This document shows positions 34,853-43,928 of a DNA stretch of 64,000 nucleotides, one piece after another (position 1 is the first letter of the stretch; every line of letters begins with the position of its first letter). The notes under the pieces were generated by a model. It saw only the letters and a list, made by a program, of their open reading frames with translations. It ran no database searches and was not told the origin of the DNA. Both the position numbers and the translations under genes were made by a program. Origin of the DNA: Acetivibrio alkalicellulosi (GTDB lineage Bacteria > Bacillota > Clostridia > Acetivibrionales > Acetivibrionaceae); contig VLTH01000001.1 of the NCBI GenBank assembly GCA_008125075.1, forward strand, positions 341,497 through 405,496. Reading direction: 5' to 3'.

Positions 34853-36114
34853 TGTGCCAAAATATCGAGTTAAAGGAATGGCAAACTTTATTTTTAAAGG
34901 GTGTAGAGTTATCCCGTAATGATGCTCGTGAAACTGCACAAATACTAAAAGATAAAGGAATTATCGAAATTGTAGAACTTAGAGATGGAGTATCAATTAC
35001 AAGCAATTCTTATGTTGGTAGAATAAAACTAGGAAATATACAGATAAATGTTTATCCAAAGATTAATGGAATGCCACTATATCAGCTGTTAAGATATGCA
35101 TATGGTCTGCGAGAGTTAAAACTACTTAATACTGCAGAACACTCCATAGAAAATTTTCTATTCTTTGATTTGCTTATTTATGAGCTTTATGTTGAAGCCG
35201 AAGATTTGCTTTGTAGAGGAATTCAAAAAAGTTATATTTTGAGAGAAGAGGATTTATTATCACCACGAGGCAGAATAGATGTAAATAGGCTCTGCGTTAA
35301 AGGCGGGATAATCAATGATAAACTGCCATGTAAGTATTTTAATAGAGAGGAAAATAACATCCTAAACAAAACGCTACTTGCTGGCTTGAAATTAGGTTTA
35401 AAGTTAGTAGTGGACACTGGTCTGAAAGTTAAGCTTCAAAGGCTCTGTTCTAATCTGGAAGAGAATATTGATAATATTAGTCTAGCAAGAGGAAATTTGC
35501 AACTTGCGAAAGACAGCATCAATAGATTAACTGGTAGATATTCTGCTGTACTTGAGATAATTAATATATTATATGAGTCACAAGGCATACAACTTGAAGA
35601 TAGTTCTAGACATATTAATTTAAGAGGGTATTTCTTTGATATGAATGCATTCTTCGAAACGCTAGTGGGGCGGCTACTTCAGAACTGTAGTGGTGGATAT
35701 TCAGTAAAAGATCAATTTAGCTTACATGATATGTTCATATATACTCCAGGATTCAATCCATGCCGTAAAAAATCACCTACACCAAGACCAGACTTTGCAC
35801 TTATGAATAATGGAAAGGTAGTAAAATTATTAGATGCTAAGTATAGAGATTTATGGGAAAAAAGTTTACCACGTGAAATGCTATATCAACTGGCCATTTA
35901 TGCTGTAAGTGGAATTGGAAATAAGACTGCTACAATAATATATCCATGTATTAATGATATACCATCAGTTCAAAAAATTGATATTAAAGATCCCATTTCT
36001 AATTCCAGAATGGCAAGTGTAATTTTAAAACCCTTAAACCTTATTAAAGTTGCAGACTTACTTTCAAAGCATATAAACGAATTGGTAGGATATATAGATG
36101 AAATTGTTAGTTGA
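34849..36114 (+). CDS. mcrC: McrC nuclease subunit
   Basis: McrC is the endonuclease and GTPase-stimulating partner of McrB. The 421-residue protein has the N-terminal McrC domain (RIKLGNIQINVYPKINGMPL, LLRYAYGLRE) and a C-terminal PD-(D/E)xK nuclease, visible as TPRPDFALMNNGKVVKLLDA followed by KYRDLW (D...DAK). It starts ATGATG overlapping the mcrB stop, so the two are translationally coupled. The catalytic residues are present. Confidence 0.92.
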   Translation: MMCQNIELKEWQTLFLKGVELSRNDARETAQILKDKGIIEIVELRDGVSITSNSYVGRIKLGNIQINVYPKINGMPLYQLLRYAYGLRELKLLNTAEHSIENFLFFDLLIYELYVEAEDLLCRGIQKSYILREEDLLSPRGRIDVNRLCVKGGIINDKLPCKYFNREENNILNKTLLAGLKLGLKLVVDTGLKVKLQRLCSNLEENIDNISLARGNLQLAKDSINRLTGRYSAVLEIINILYESQGIQLEDSSRHINLRGYFFDMNAFFETLVGRLLQNCSGGYSVKDQFSLHDMFIYTPGFNPCRKKSPTPRPDFALMNNGKVVKLLDAKYRDLWEKSLPREMLYQLAIYAVSGIGNKTATIIYPCINDIPSVQKIDIKDPISNSRMASVILKPLNLIKVADLLSKHINELVGYIDEIVS

Positions 36115-36390
36115 GAATTTGTATTTAATGAGGATTGGCGTTCTTATAATTAATATGTAAGTTTTTTGCTGAGGACTGAATATGAAATCATGGACAGTAT
36201 TATTTATAAATGGTATTATTATTGGAAATAAAGTTAGAAAACTTTAGTGCATAAAATAAGACGATTAAGAGACATATAGAATTATAGCTACTAAACATTG
36301 TTTTTTATAGACAATAACCAATAGAGTGATTTAACTGAAGTTGATTTCTATATCATCTGTTAAGATTTTCAATATAAGCGAGGTTATCTT

Positions 36391-37095
36391 ATGAATAAAA
36401 GAAAGAAAATAGTTGTTTTTACTATAGCTGTATCAGTAATTCTAGCTTTTTTAATTGGTGGGTATAGACTAATGAACGCTAGAACATATCAATTATTTGG
36501 TGGGTTAACTCATCGTGTAGATACACAGGAAAAAGTAGTTGCTCTGACTTTTGACGATGGACCAACATCTAATGTAGAAGAAATACTAATTTTACTGGAT
36601 CAATACGATGCTAAGGCTACGTTTTTCCTTATTGGAAGTGAGTTAGAAAACAGTATCCTATTAGGAAAAGATATAGCAAAAGCAGGGCATCAAATTGGAA
36701 ATCATACTTATTCCCATAAAAGAATGATTTTTAAAAGCCCTTCTTTTATTAAGCGAGAAATTGAAATGACTAATGACTTAATCAGAGAAGCTGGTTATAA
36801 CGGTGAGATAAATTTTCGTCCGCCCAATGGCAAAAAACTTGTTATTTTGCCGTACTATTTAAAAAAACAAGGAATAGAAACAATTATGTGGAATATTGAA
36901 CCAGAGACATATTATTCTTCTGTTTCTGATAAAGTAGAGTATGTAAATAATAATATTAGGCCAGGTTCTATTATTTTGCTACATCCAATGTATGACAATA
37001 CTGAAAATGGATTAAGAACTATTGAAAGTATATTAGAATCTTTATCTCAAAAAGGGTATAGATTTATTACTATTAATGAGTTGAAAAATATGTAG
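36391..37095 (+). CDS. Polysaccharide deacetylase (CE4), membrane-anchored
   Basis: The 234-residue protein has an N-terminal membrane helix (about 7-26) and a NodB domain. It shows VALTFDDGPTS (Asp55, Asp56), the metal-binding HTYSH (His105, His109), FRPPNGKK and SIILLHPMYDN with the terminal His. It probably removes acetyl groups from peptidoglycan or exopolysaccharide outside the membrane. A terminator follows at 37114. The gene stands alone. Confidence 0.88.
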   Translation: MNKRKKIVVFTIAVSVILAFLIGGYRLMNARTYQLFGGLTHRVDTQEKVVALTFDDGPTSNVEEILILLDQYDAKATFFLIGSELENSILLGKDIAKAGHQIGNHTYSHKRMIFKSPSFIKREIEMTNDLIREAGYNGEINFRPPNGKKLVILPYYLKKQGIETIMWNIEPETYYSSVSDKVEYVNNNIRPGSIILLHPMYDNTENGLRTIESILESLSQKGYRFITINELKNM

Positions 37096-37113
37096 TTTAG
37101 TTTTTATAAATAT

Positions 37114-37138
37114 AGCAGGGACGCTCTCTGCTTTTTTA
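37114..37138 (+). terminator. Terminator after the deacetylase gene
   Basis: AGCAGGGA (37114-37121) pairs with TCTCTGCT (37125-37132), with one G-U pair, followed by TTTTT. Confidence 0.8.
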
Positions 37139-37352
37139 TGAAAATTTTTAACTGATTCGCAAAAAAAAGTAAAAAGAAATGCGAATAATTATAGTATAGT
37201 GATTTTATTGATGTTCTCAATAAAGATTGATTAGGGAGCGGCAACTGAACACCCCATGGTTTTACAGATGTTGTGGATGGGACGGTCTATAAAATGTGAT
37301 AAGGGTCATCGAAAATGCCAAGTAAGGGGTAAAATGCAATATATTAATGCAT

Positions 37353-37859
37353 TCAGAGTTTAATAAATTTATCATTTTTCTTTGCATTATAGTCTTTCAA
37401 AGAACCTAATAACATTCCAAATAACATTCCAAAACTCATTCCTAGAATTGTTGTTCCTGAACCCATTCCTATTCCTGCTCCTTTATTATCTATTATTAAT
37501 CCAATTATCATGCAAAACATCGTACCAAATGACATACCAACAAATGAGTATTCTCCTATGTATTTATGCGTTACAAGCTTATGTTTTTTACGTAAATGAG
37601 AAACTATCTTCTTTAAATTAATAAAATAATTTCTTAACATTACCAAATCTGTGAAATTTATAGCATTTAACAAAGTATAATCAAAAGTATATAAAAATTT
37701 CCTACACTCTTCGCAATTATTAGAATATTGATGAAGTTTAATTGCTACATTAACCAAACCATCTAATTTAAGGAATTTAATCTTTCTAGCATCAATATCT
37801 GTTTTTAGCTTATTTATATCTTCAATTATTTTGTCTCTAAAAGTTTCATCAATATTCAT
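37353..37859 (-). CDS. Hypothetical membrane protein
   Basis: This 168-residue protein has a helical N-terminal soluble part (about 1-100) with one CxxC (CEECRKF). Two Gly/Met-rich membrane helices follow (FVGMSFGTMFCMIIGLIID, ILGMSFGMLFGMLLGSL), repeating the element GMSFGxxF(G/C)M. The repeated glycine motif suggests a small pore or packed hairpin. I do not recognise the family. Confidence 0.55.
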   Translation of the reverse strand: MNIDETFRDKIIEDINKLKTDIDARKIKFLKLDGLVNVAIKLHQYSNNCEECRKFLYTFDYTLLNAINFTDLVMLRNYFINLKKIVSHLRKKHKLVTHKYIGEYSFVGMSFGTMFCMIIGLIIDNKGAGIGMGSGTTILGMSFGMLFGMLLGSLKDYNAKKNDKFIKL

Positions 37860-38275
37860 TAAATCCCCTCGATTTTTATATTATATACTATTTTTTCTTT
37901 CATATAGAAACCCAAAATGACAGATAACTTATGTATATAATTTTTCGACCTACTACTATTATATTATAAAGACTATAGTTAAACAACAAAATATAGTTTT
38001 GTGCAAATCTCACTTTGATATTTAAAAATGGTGTTACTATAATAGATCAAAGTCTTCAACAATTTTTAAATACTATCCTTCTGAGAAGAATTGACTAAGT
38101 AACACATGGAAGATTAAAACATTTTCAGGCAAAGATCATTGAAAAACTTTATAAAAGATACTTGGTATAGACTATTGTAAAAAAGGCTAAATTGACTTAA
38201 AATACAAGAAAAAAGAATTTTAAAAAACGTGAGTACTTAATTATACAGGCGTGAATTAATAAAAGGGAGCCTAGT
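37860..38275. other. Non-coding stretch
   Basis: A discontinuous frame near 38020-38190 reads NGVTIIDQSLQQFLNTILLR and FQAKIIEKLYKRYLV with stops, possibly decayed coding sequence of unknown origin. No RNA gene or promoter stood out. Confidence 0.35.
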
Positions 38276-38398
38276 ATGAAAAAACAATATTTTTATAGAA
38301 ATCATATAAGAATAGTACAAAAGGTATTGCCTAGGATTTTAGGTGTGGTGGTTGGTTTAGTTGTTTTATTTGTAGTTTTTTTGTCAGCTCCCATATAA
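38276..38398 (+). CDS. Small single-helix membrane protein
   Basis: A 40-residue ORF, MKKQYFYRNHIRIVQKVLPR then ILGVVVGLVVLFVVFLSAPI, has a basic N-terminus and one C-terminal helix. AAAGGGAG stands 8 bases before the ATG. It could be a genuine small membrane protein or the start of a truncated one. The copied DUF3788 leader follows at 38416. Confidence 0.4.
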   Translation: MKKQYFYRNHIRIVQKVLPRILGVVVGLVVLFVVFLSAPI

Positions 38399-38415
38399 CA
38401 TAACGTTGTCATTTT

Positions 38416-38463
38416 AAAAGTGCTAAACTGATTTTGTTGTAATAAAAAATAATAGGAGATAAA
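38416..38463 (+). repeat. Duplicated leader, copy 2
   Basis: GTGCTAAACTGATTTTGTTG and AATAGGAGATAAAA repeat 31321-31368, but the ATG of DUF3788 is replaced by CTCG. The serine hydrolase start lies 35 bases on. Confidence 0.6.
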
Positions 38464-38497
38464 ACTCGATAAATTCTGGAAAATGGAGGAGAAGATA

Positions 38498-39724
38498 TTG
38501 AATATAATGAAAAATAAAAAAAGAACTTTTATCAAAATTGTTTTGGTCTTTTTATGTTTGCTTCTGACATTAGCAGCTTTTAATTACAAGACCATAATGC
38601 GTATTTATCATGGAATAACTTTGTTTGAAGATTCAAGGTTAAGTGAAAATTTTCGAAATCTTGACCAAAGGTTTCCCGCAGTAAAAGTGGCATGTGGAGA
38701 GGAGATTTTTTATTTAAAACAAGATTTAAGAGATCTTCCTGATGAATATACTTTTTTAGGAGAAAGGCGAAGTGTTAGTGATTTTATTGAAAAAACCGGA
38801 ACTACAGGATTGTTGGTTGCTAAAGGCCATAGCATTTTATATGAAGAGTATTTTAATGGCTATACGCATACCGATAGAATGATTACCTGGTCTGTATCAA
38901 AGTCGGTAATTTCTGCATTAGTTGGTATTGCTGTAGAAGAAGGATATATTTTTAGCGTATATGACTTAGTCACAGATTATGTACCTAGTCTTTCAGCTAG
39001 TGGCTATAATGATGTTAGCATAAAAGAAGTATTGCAGATGTCATCAGGGATTGGGTTTAATGAAGATTACTCAGATCGAAATTCAGATGTAAATCAAATG
39101 GGATCACGATCTTTAGGTTTTGGTAGATCTCTAGAAGATTTACTAATTACTTTAGAGAGAGAACGAGAGCCGGGTACCTATAATCAATATGTAAGCAGTG
39201 ATACACAGGTATTAGGAATGGTTCTGAGAGAAGCTACAGGAGTTGATATTGCTCAATACACACAGGAAAAGTTATGGAAACCAGCAGGAATGGAGTTCGA
39301 TGCGTATTGGCTTACCGACAGCACAGGGGTTGAATCGGCATTTGGAGGCTTTAATGCTAGCTTAAGGGATTTAGCTCGTTTTGGGATTCTATATTTAAAC
39401 TATGGTTTCTTAATGGATCGGCAAATTATTCCCCAAAAATGGATCGAGGATTCTATTAGGGCAGATGCAGCACATTTGATTCCTGGAGATAATTCAAATT
39501 CAGACTGGGTTTTAGGTTATGGATATCAGTGGTGGATACCAGATGCAGAGGAAAATGATTATTTGGCAATAGGAATATATGGGCAGGCAATCTATATAAA
39601 TTTAGACCGTCATATAGTAATTGTCAAGACCTCTGCTTACAAAGACTATAATGTAGATGGAGAAGAAATGGAACTTGAAAGCATTGAATTTTTTAGACAC
39701 TTAGCTTTAAAAATGGGGTTATAA
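38498..39724 (+). CDS. Membrane-anchored serine hydrolase (class C beta-lactamase-like)
   Basis: The protein has an N-terminal membrane helix and a class C beta-lactamase/esterase fold. The catalytic motif is TWSVSKSVISALVGI (Ser-x-x-Lys), with a Tyr motif QYVSSDTQVLG and AIGIYGQAIYI in the KTG-equivalent region. It resembles 6-aminohexanoate-dimer-hydrolase-type enzymes. The substrate is unknown and antibiotic hydrolysis is not implied. GGAGG (38486-38490) favours TTG 38498 or ATG 38507 over ATG 38483, which overlaps the site. Confidence 0.82.
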   Translation: MNIMKNKKRTFIKIVLVFLCLLLTLAAFNYKTIMRIYHGITLFEDSRLSENFRNLDQRFPAVKVACGEEIFYLKQDLRDLPDEYTFLGERRSVSDFIEKTGTTGLLVAKGHSILYEEYFNGYTHTDRMITWSVSKSVISALVGIAVEEGYIFSVYDLVTDYVPSLSASGYNDVSIKEVLQMSSGIGFNEDYSDRNSDVNQMGSRSLGFGRSLEDLLITLEREREPGTYNQYVSSDTQVLGMVLREATGVDIAQYTQEKLWKPAGMEFDAYWLTDSTGVESAFGGFNASLRDLARFGILYLNYGFLMDRQIIPQKWIEDSIRADAAHLIPGDNSNSDWVLGYGYQWWIPDAEENDYLAIGIYGQAIYINLDRHIVIVKTSAYKDYNVDGEEMELESIEFFRHLALKMGL

Positions 39725-39806
39725 GGGGATCAACATGTGGAAGATTAGATTATACTTCAAATCATTGGTATTGCCAAATTATCGAAGAAAAGTATGTTTT
39801 CGGGCT

Positions 39807-40748
39807 CTATAAGTTTTTATAATGACTATCTAAAATAGAAATCTTATCTTGTAATAGCTTTTTAAGTTTTTGTGGCTTGATGGAAATAATATTGTAAGTA
39901 TAGTTGATAAAATAGTTTGCAATAAAATTCTCCTCCCCTTTATTATAGAACCCCCGAATAATATACTTCTCTCCCTCAATGTGAAGTTGCATTGAGGGGT
40001 AATGTTCCTTGTAGAATAAATCAACTCCAGAAGATAGTATGCTAACTTCAAATTTAGTGACTCCCTTGTGTTTGAAGGCATTAACTGAAAGATTTGATAA
40101 TTCCTTTATTGGTTTTGAAAAATAGACAGTACTTTCGTTGACGGTAATGATTTTATCACAACGAAATACTTGAACTTTATTTGTATCAAAGTTTAAAGCA
40201 GTTACATACCACTGACCGTATCTAGCAGAAATATTAAAGAACTGTACAAAGAATTGTGTTACTGTTCCTCTTTTGTTGTAAGTAATTTTGCAAACTGTTT
40301 CTTCTATCGCCATCTTTAAAATACTTTTTAAAAGAGGGCTACTGTTAGGGTGCTTTGAAACTTCAAAACTCAATATTTGTTCCATTTTACGAAGTGCATT
40401 TATATGTGCATTAGAAATACATGTTTCAAATTTATGTTTTAAAGTTTCTACACTTAAATGAAATGGTGTTGATTCATAAGCTTTTAATGTAATCATTGCA
40501 AAGTATAGAGCATACATTTCATCAATTGTAAAAAAGATAGGTGATAATAATCTATTTTTTAAGATGCCATATCTACCATTTCGCCCAGCTTCAGAAAATA
40601 TAGGCATGCCAATCTCTTCAAGAGATTGTATATCCCTTAACGCAGTACTTTTTGAAATGTTATATCTTTGCATAATATCTTTTAGATTAAAGTAGTTTTT
40701 GTTATTTAAATATATCATTATGTCGTTTATTCTTTCTGATTTTCTCAT
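39807..40748 (-). CDS. HTH-WYL transcription regulator (YafY-like)
   Basis: This 313-residue regulator has an N-terminal HTH_11 domain (RINDIMIYLNNKNYFNLKDI, ISKSTALRDIQSLEEIGMPI) and a C-terminal WYL-type domain (ARYGQWYVTALNFDTNKVQV with FRCDKI). It is divergent from the PNPOx-like gene at 40873, with a palindrome between them. It most likely controls that gene and itself in response to a ligand bound by the WYL domain. Confidence 0.88.
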   Translation of the reverse strand: MRKSERINDIMIYLNNKNYFNLKDIMQRYNISKSTALRDIQSLEEIGMPIFSEAGRNGRYGILKNRLLSPIFFTIDEMYALYFAMITLKAYESTPFHLSVETLKHKFETCISNAHINALRKMEQILSFEVSKHPNSSPLLKSILKMAIEETVCKITYNKRGTVTQFFVQFFNISARYGQWYVTALNFDTNKVQVFRCDKIITVNESTVYFSKPIKELSNLSVNAFKHKGVTKFEVSILSSGVDLFYKEHYPSMQLHIEGEKYIIRGFYNKGEENFIANYFINYTYNIISIKPQKLKKLLQDKISILDSHYKNL

Positions 40749-40800
40749 ACTTAATTTCCTTCGCTTTTAAGTCTTTCACTTCGTTGCAAGACTTCTAACC

Positions 40801-40827
40801 AAAAGGTATCAAATAATGACACCTTTT
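40801..40827. promoter_or_regulatory. Inverted repeat between divergent genes
   Basis: AAAAGGTATCA (40801-40811) and TGACACCTTTT (40817-40827) are complementary at 10 of 11 positions across a 5-base centre. The position, 52 bp upstream of the regulator start and 45 bp upstream of the divergent gene, suits the regulator's operator. Confidence 0.65.
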
Positions 40828-40872
40828 AATAGTATACTATAAATAACAAGTGAAATCAAAGGAGATAACAGT

Positions 40873-41292
40873 ATGAATACTAAGAGTGAATTTGAAAGAA
40901 TTATGGCTACACAAACAGAAATTGCTTTAGCCACAAGTGTCAATGATATGTGTAATGTTAGGATCGTTAATTTCATTTACGATGATACTTCTCAAACTTT
41001 GCTTTTTGCAACCTTCGGAGATAATGATAAAGTTAAAGAATTTGAGCAAAATAGTAATGTAGCTTTTACAACAGTTCCTCATAAAGGGAATGAACACGTT
41101 AAAGCAAAAGCACAGGTTAATAAAAGTAAACTGAGTATTTTTGATGTAAAAGACAGCTTTATATCAAAAATTCCAGACTATAAAGATACAATTAATCAAG
41201 TGGGTCAATTTCTTATACTTTTTGAAGTAAAATTTAATACTGCTATAGTTACATTAGACTTTGAGAATATTGATATAATATCTTTAGCATAG
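40873..41292 (+). CDS. Pyridoxamine 5'-phosphate oxidase-like flavin protein
   Basis: The 139-residue protein has the split-barrel pattern of small FMN-binding PNPOx-like proteins: TEIALATSVNDMCNVRIVNF, TLLFATFGDNDKVKEFEQNS and VAFTTVPHKGNEHVKAKAQV. It is probably a flavin reductase-like stress protein. AAAGGAGATAACAGT precedes the ATG. It is divergent from the WYL regulator. Confidence 0.8.
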   Translation: MNTKSEFERIMATQTEIALATSVNDMCNVRIVNFIYDDTSQTLLFATFGDNDKVKEFEQNSNVAFTTVPHKGNEHVKAKAQVNKSKLSIFDVKDSFISKIPDYKDTINQVGQFLILFEVKFNTAIVTLDFENIDIISLA

Positions 41293-41322
41293 TTTAATAG
41301 CAAAAAAAGCAAAGGATTTGTT

Positions 41323-41541
41323 TTGTCTTTTGTTTTAGTAATTTTTCAAACATTCAATACACCACGATTTTTTTCGCCATTTAAGGCAGTACCAGACATG
41401 ATTGGACATTGTGGCTCAACCGGTTCTGTTGCTTTTTATATCCCCAATATGAACCTTTATATTACTGGGACCACCAACCAGCAGGCCAATCCTAGTGCTG
41501 CTTTTCAAACTATGATGAAAATTGTGCACACACTAATGTAA
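41323..41541 (+). pseudogene. Serine hydrolase (beta-lactamase-like), C-terminal fragment
   Basis: The frame contains FFSPFKAVPDMIGHCGSTGS followed by VAFYIPNMNLYITGTTNQQA, the HxG-S/T-G motif and final strands of a class C serine hydrolase. The Ser-x-x-Lys part is absent. Only the last 65 or so residues remain. Confidence 0.7.
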
Positions 41542-41615
41542 ATAGTCTATTAGTATTCTAAGGATTTGGAGTATGCTCTGCTATGGCTTATTAGTGGTGG
41601 TATACTATTCTTCTC

Positions 41616-41644
41616 AAAAAGTTTGCTTTTTTAGCAAACTTTTT
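41616..41644. terminator. Bidirectional terminator
   Basis: AAAAAGTTTGCT (41616-41627) and AGCAAACTTTTT (41633-41644) form a perfect 12-bp stem around TTTTT, so the A-run and T-run serve both strands. Confidence 0.85.
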
Positions 41645-41667
41645 AGAAGATATAGTTCCTCTGTTTG

Positions 41668-41709
41668 TCGCAGCGGAACTTACTACTTTGATTGCAGCTT
41701 CCGCTGCGA
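41668..41709. repeat. GC-rich inverted repeat
   Basis: TCGCAGCGGAA (41668-41678) and TTCCGCTGCGA (41699-41709) are perfectly complementary across 20 bases. It is GC-rich against a very AT-rich background and lies between two terminators. The function is unknown. Confidence 0.6.
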
Positions 41710-41786
41710 TATGTTATATAGAGTTCATAGGTATTGGGCATGACATACCTTCTAAACTAAGTATTCAATTCCTGTAAAAATATGAT

Positions 41787-41816
41787 CTTCAGGTGGAGTT
41801 GAGTCTCCACCTGAAG
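41787..41816 (-). terminator. Terminator of the secreted-paralogue genes
   Basis: CTTCAGGTGGAG (41787-41798) and CTCCACCTGAAG (41805-41816) make a perfect 12-bp stem. On the minus strand ATCATATTTTTA follows. It stands 27 bases after the stop of 41843-42706. Confidence 0.75.
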
Positions 41817-41842
41817 CCACAATGTCTAGCTAAAAGATTTTA

Positions 41843-42706
41843 CTAAGGTACAATGAATACGTTAGGTACCATTCTACCCCAATGTGAATAAGATCTAGAA
41901 CCATTTGAACGGGTTTGCAATATAGATAAATGGAAGTAATATTCACCAGGTCTGTTATTAAAAAAATCTGCATTTACTGTTCCAGTAATGTAATAGATGT
42001 CTTGATCAGGTGATTTTGTTACAACTATATTATTAGCCCAATCTGAAGTTGCTCGCCCTTGTGAAAGTTGCATTATTTCCATATTCGATAAGCCAATTCT
42101 TATATCTTCTTTGGAAATTCCTCTTCCAGCTAAGTCGTGAACTCTTGCATGTACATTTATAGAGCCACCATTGTTTATTCCGAAAATCCAAAAGTTTGTC
42201 CATGCTTCATCAACTACAACTGTTCCATTATTATGTGCATTTCGTAAGAGATCATCTGAATAAACAACATTAAAATGTTGATTATATCTGTAATATCCGT
42301 TGGAAGAGAAGGCCTCTACAGTAACCTTATATCTGCCCTCAGCAGGAAGGATAATACGGCAGAAAGCTGTTCCACCAAATTGCCCGCCTGACGACCAATA
42401 AGTGGTGTTTGCCAATTGTCGATTTTCATATGTTCCATTACCCCATCTTGTTTCTTTTCTTATATAAACTTTTGTATTATAAACATCAACATCAGTGCCA
42501 GTAAGTGAAAAGTTTATTTCGTTATTTCTTGTGTAAATTGCTGAAACTTCAATATTTCCAGAACCGTTTTCCCTATAAAAAATTTTTTCAGTAGGAAAAG
42601 TGTTTATTATCCCACTATTTGGTGATATATTACTTGCAAAGGCTACATTGAGAAGTAAAGAGCTTACCATAAAACTAACAACTAAAAAAGCAATTATTTT
42701 TTTCAT
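41843..42706 (-). CDS. Secreted protein of unknown function, paralogue 1
   Basis: This 287-residue protein has a signal peptide (MKKIIAFLVVSFMVSSLLLN, cleavage near AFA-SN). Two predicted beta-rich domains follow, with VKVTVEAFSS-like strands, HARVHDLAGRGISKEDIRIG and DQDIYYITGTVNADFFNNRP with GEYYFHLSI. It is clearly paralogous to the gene at 42796. GGAGG 11 bases upstream supports ATG 42706 over an upstream ATG at 42721. No known family was recognised; repeated 'HDxxGxGIxKEDxR' elements suggest Ig-like modules. Confidence 0.7.
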   Translation of the reverse strand: MKKIIAFLVVSFMVSSLLLNVAFASNISPNSGIINTFPTEKIFYRENGSGNIEVSAIYTRNNEINFSLTGTDVDVYNTKVYIRKETRWGNGTYENRQLANTTYWSSGGQFGGTAFCRIILPAEGRYKVTVEAFSSNGYYRYNQHFNVVYSDDLLRNAHNNGTVVVDEAWTNFWIFGINNGGSINVHARVHDLAGRGISKEDIRIGLSNMEIMQLSQGRATSDWANNIVVTKSPDQDIYYITGTVNADFFNNRPGEYYFHLSILQTRSNGSRSYSHWGRMVPNVFIVP

Positions 42707-42795
42707 TGTATCATCCTCCATTAGTAATAATTAATATATATTTACTCAATCAAAAACTAAAATCAAACAACCCTTAAATTCTAAAGTTTTTAGTA

Positions 42796-43623
42796 TTATG
42801 GTAGATGTAAGGTTCCTACCATACTGCCCCAGTTTATTCCCTTAACTCGTAATCCAAAGCAATATTCACCAGGTCTATTGTTATAAAAACTTGCATCTAC
42901 TGTTCCGCTTATATAATATATATCTTGTGTCTGATGTTTTGTGATTGTTATATCGTCAGCCAAATATGCGCTTGCTCTGCCTTGAGATATTGTCATAATT
43001 TCCACATTATATAAAGTGAGTCTTACATCCTCTTTAGTAATTCCATTGCCTGATAAATCATGCACTGTAGCATGTACACTTATTGATCTTGTAGTTGGAG
43101 CAAAGAATCTTGCTTCATCTACTACACTTATTTTTTGATTGCATATATAATTGGAATAGACAATGTTAAAAACTTGTCTTGTAGCACCTGCATTTCTTTC
43201 GGTGGGAAATGCCAAAACAGAAACTCTATATTTTCCTTCTCCAGGAAGATTAATACGACAGTAGGTTTTTGATGATCCAAATTGATTACCAGATGACCAA
43301 AAATTAACATCTGCTCTCTCAACAGGACTATAAGTAGATGATGTAAAAGAAGATGCTTTTGAAATATTTACTGTAGTTCTATCTGGGTCAATACTACCTT
43401 GTACAAGAGAAAAGCTTAGGTTATTATTTTGGGTGTATATTGTCTTAACTTCAGTTGTACCATTCAAATCATGCCTGTCATAGTAAAATACACTATGATA
43501 ATTTAAAGGTATAATTCCTATTCTAGGTGTAATAGAACTTGTAAAACCTACATTTGCAAGTAAGGTACTAAATAGTAAGCTTACAATAATACTAATAAAA
43601 ATTTTGTTTCTTTTTTTACTCAT
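42796..43623 (-). CDS. Secreted protein of unknown function, paralogue 2
   Basis: This 275-residue protein starts MSKKRNKIFISIIVSLLFST with a signal peptide and lines up with paralogue 1 throughout: ITPRxGII, TEVKTIYTQNNNLSFSL, NFWSSGNQFGSSKTYCRINL, HATVHDLSGNGITKEDVRLT and QDIYYISGTVDASFYNNRPG. It lies upstream of paralogue 1 on the same strand with 89 bp between, a tandem duplication. GGAGG precedes the start. The function is unknown. Confidence 0.7.
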   Translation of the reverse strand: MSKKRNKIFISIIVSLLFSTLLANVGFTSSITPRIGIIPLNYHSVFYYDRHDLNGTTEVKTIYTQNNNLSFSLVQGSIDPDRTTVNISKASSFTSSTYSPVERADVNFWSSGNQFGSSKTYCRINLPGEGKYRVSVLAFPTERNAGATRQVFNIVYSNYICNQKISVVDEARFFAPTTRSISVHATVHDLSGNGITKEDVRLTLYNVEIMTISQGRASAYLADDITITKHQTQDIYYISGTVDASFYNNRPGEYCFGLRVKGINWGSMVGTLHLP

Positions 43624-43928
43624 TTGCTTTTCCTCCTTTTAATAAATACACTAGGTTTATTTTATATAAACATTTATAATACAATTTTTTAACGATTAAT
43701 AATTTCGTTAAAAACAAAGACACTTACAATCAAACCTCCTTTTTTAAGTTACCTTTGTATTTGTAGTTGAATTGCTAATAAATGTTTGTAATAATGGTAT
43801 CAAATTTTTCTTTTAAAAAATAGTGACTTAAGTCACTGTTTTATCTGTTACAACAATCAATTGTAAAAATTAAGGAATGCTAAAAGGATTAAATCGAACA
43901 TATTGACTTAGGATTAGCAGCCCTACCA
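43624..43928. other. Intergenic region upstream of the secreted paralogues
   Basis: It is AT-rich and holds the ribosome site of the minus-strand paralogue and the short hairpin AGTGACTTAAGTCACT at 43822-43837, a 16-bp palindrome. No further gene was seen. Confidence 0.4.

Noticed and set aside
37200-37340. Structured RNA in GGGAGCGGCAACTGAACACCCC region
   Set aside because: No consistent stem set could be drawn; short frames suggest decayed coding sequence instead.
38498-39724. Antibiotic-resistance beta-lactamase
   Set aside because: The fold class fits, but the membrane anchor and similarity to esterase/amide hydrolases make a resistance role unsupported.
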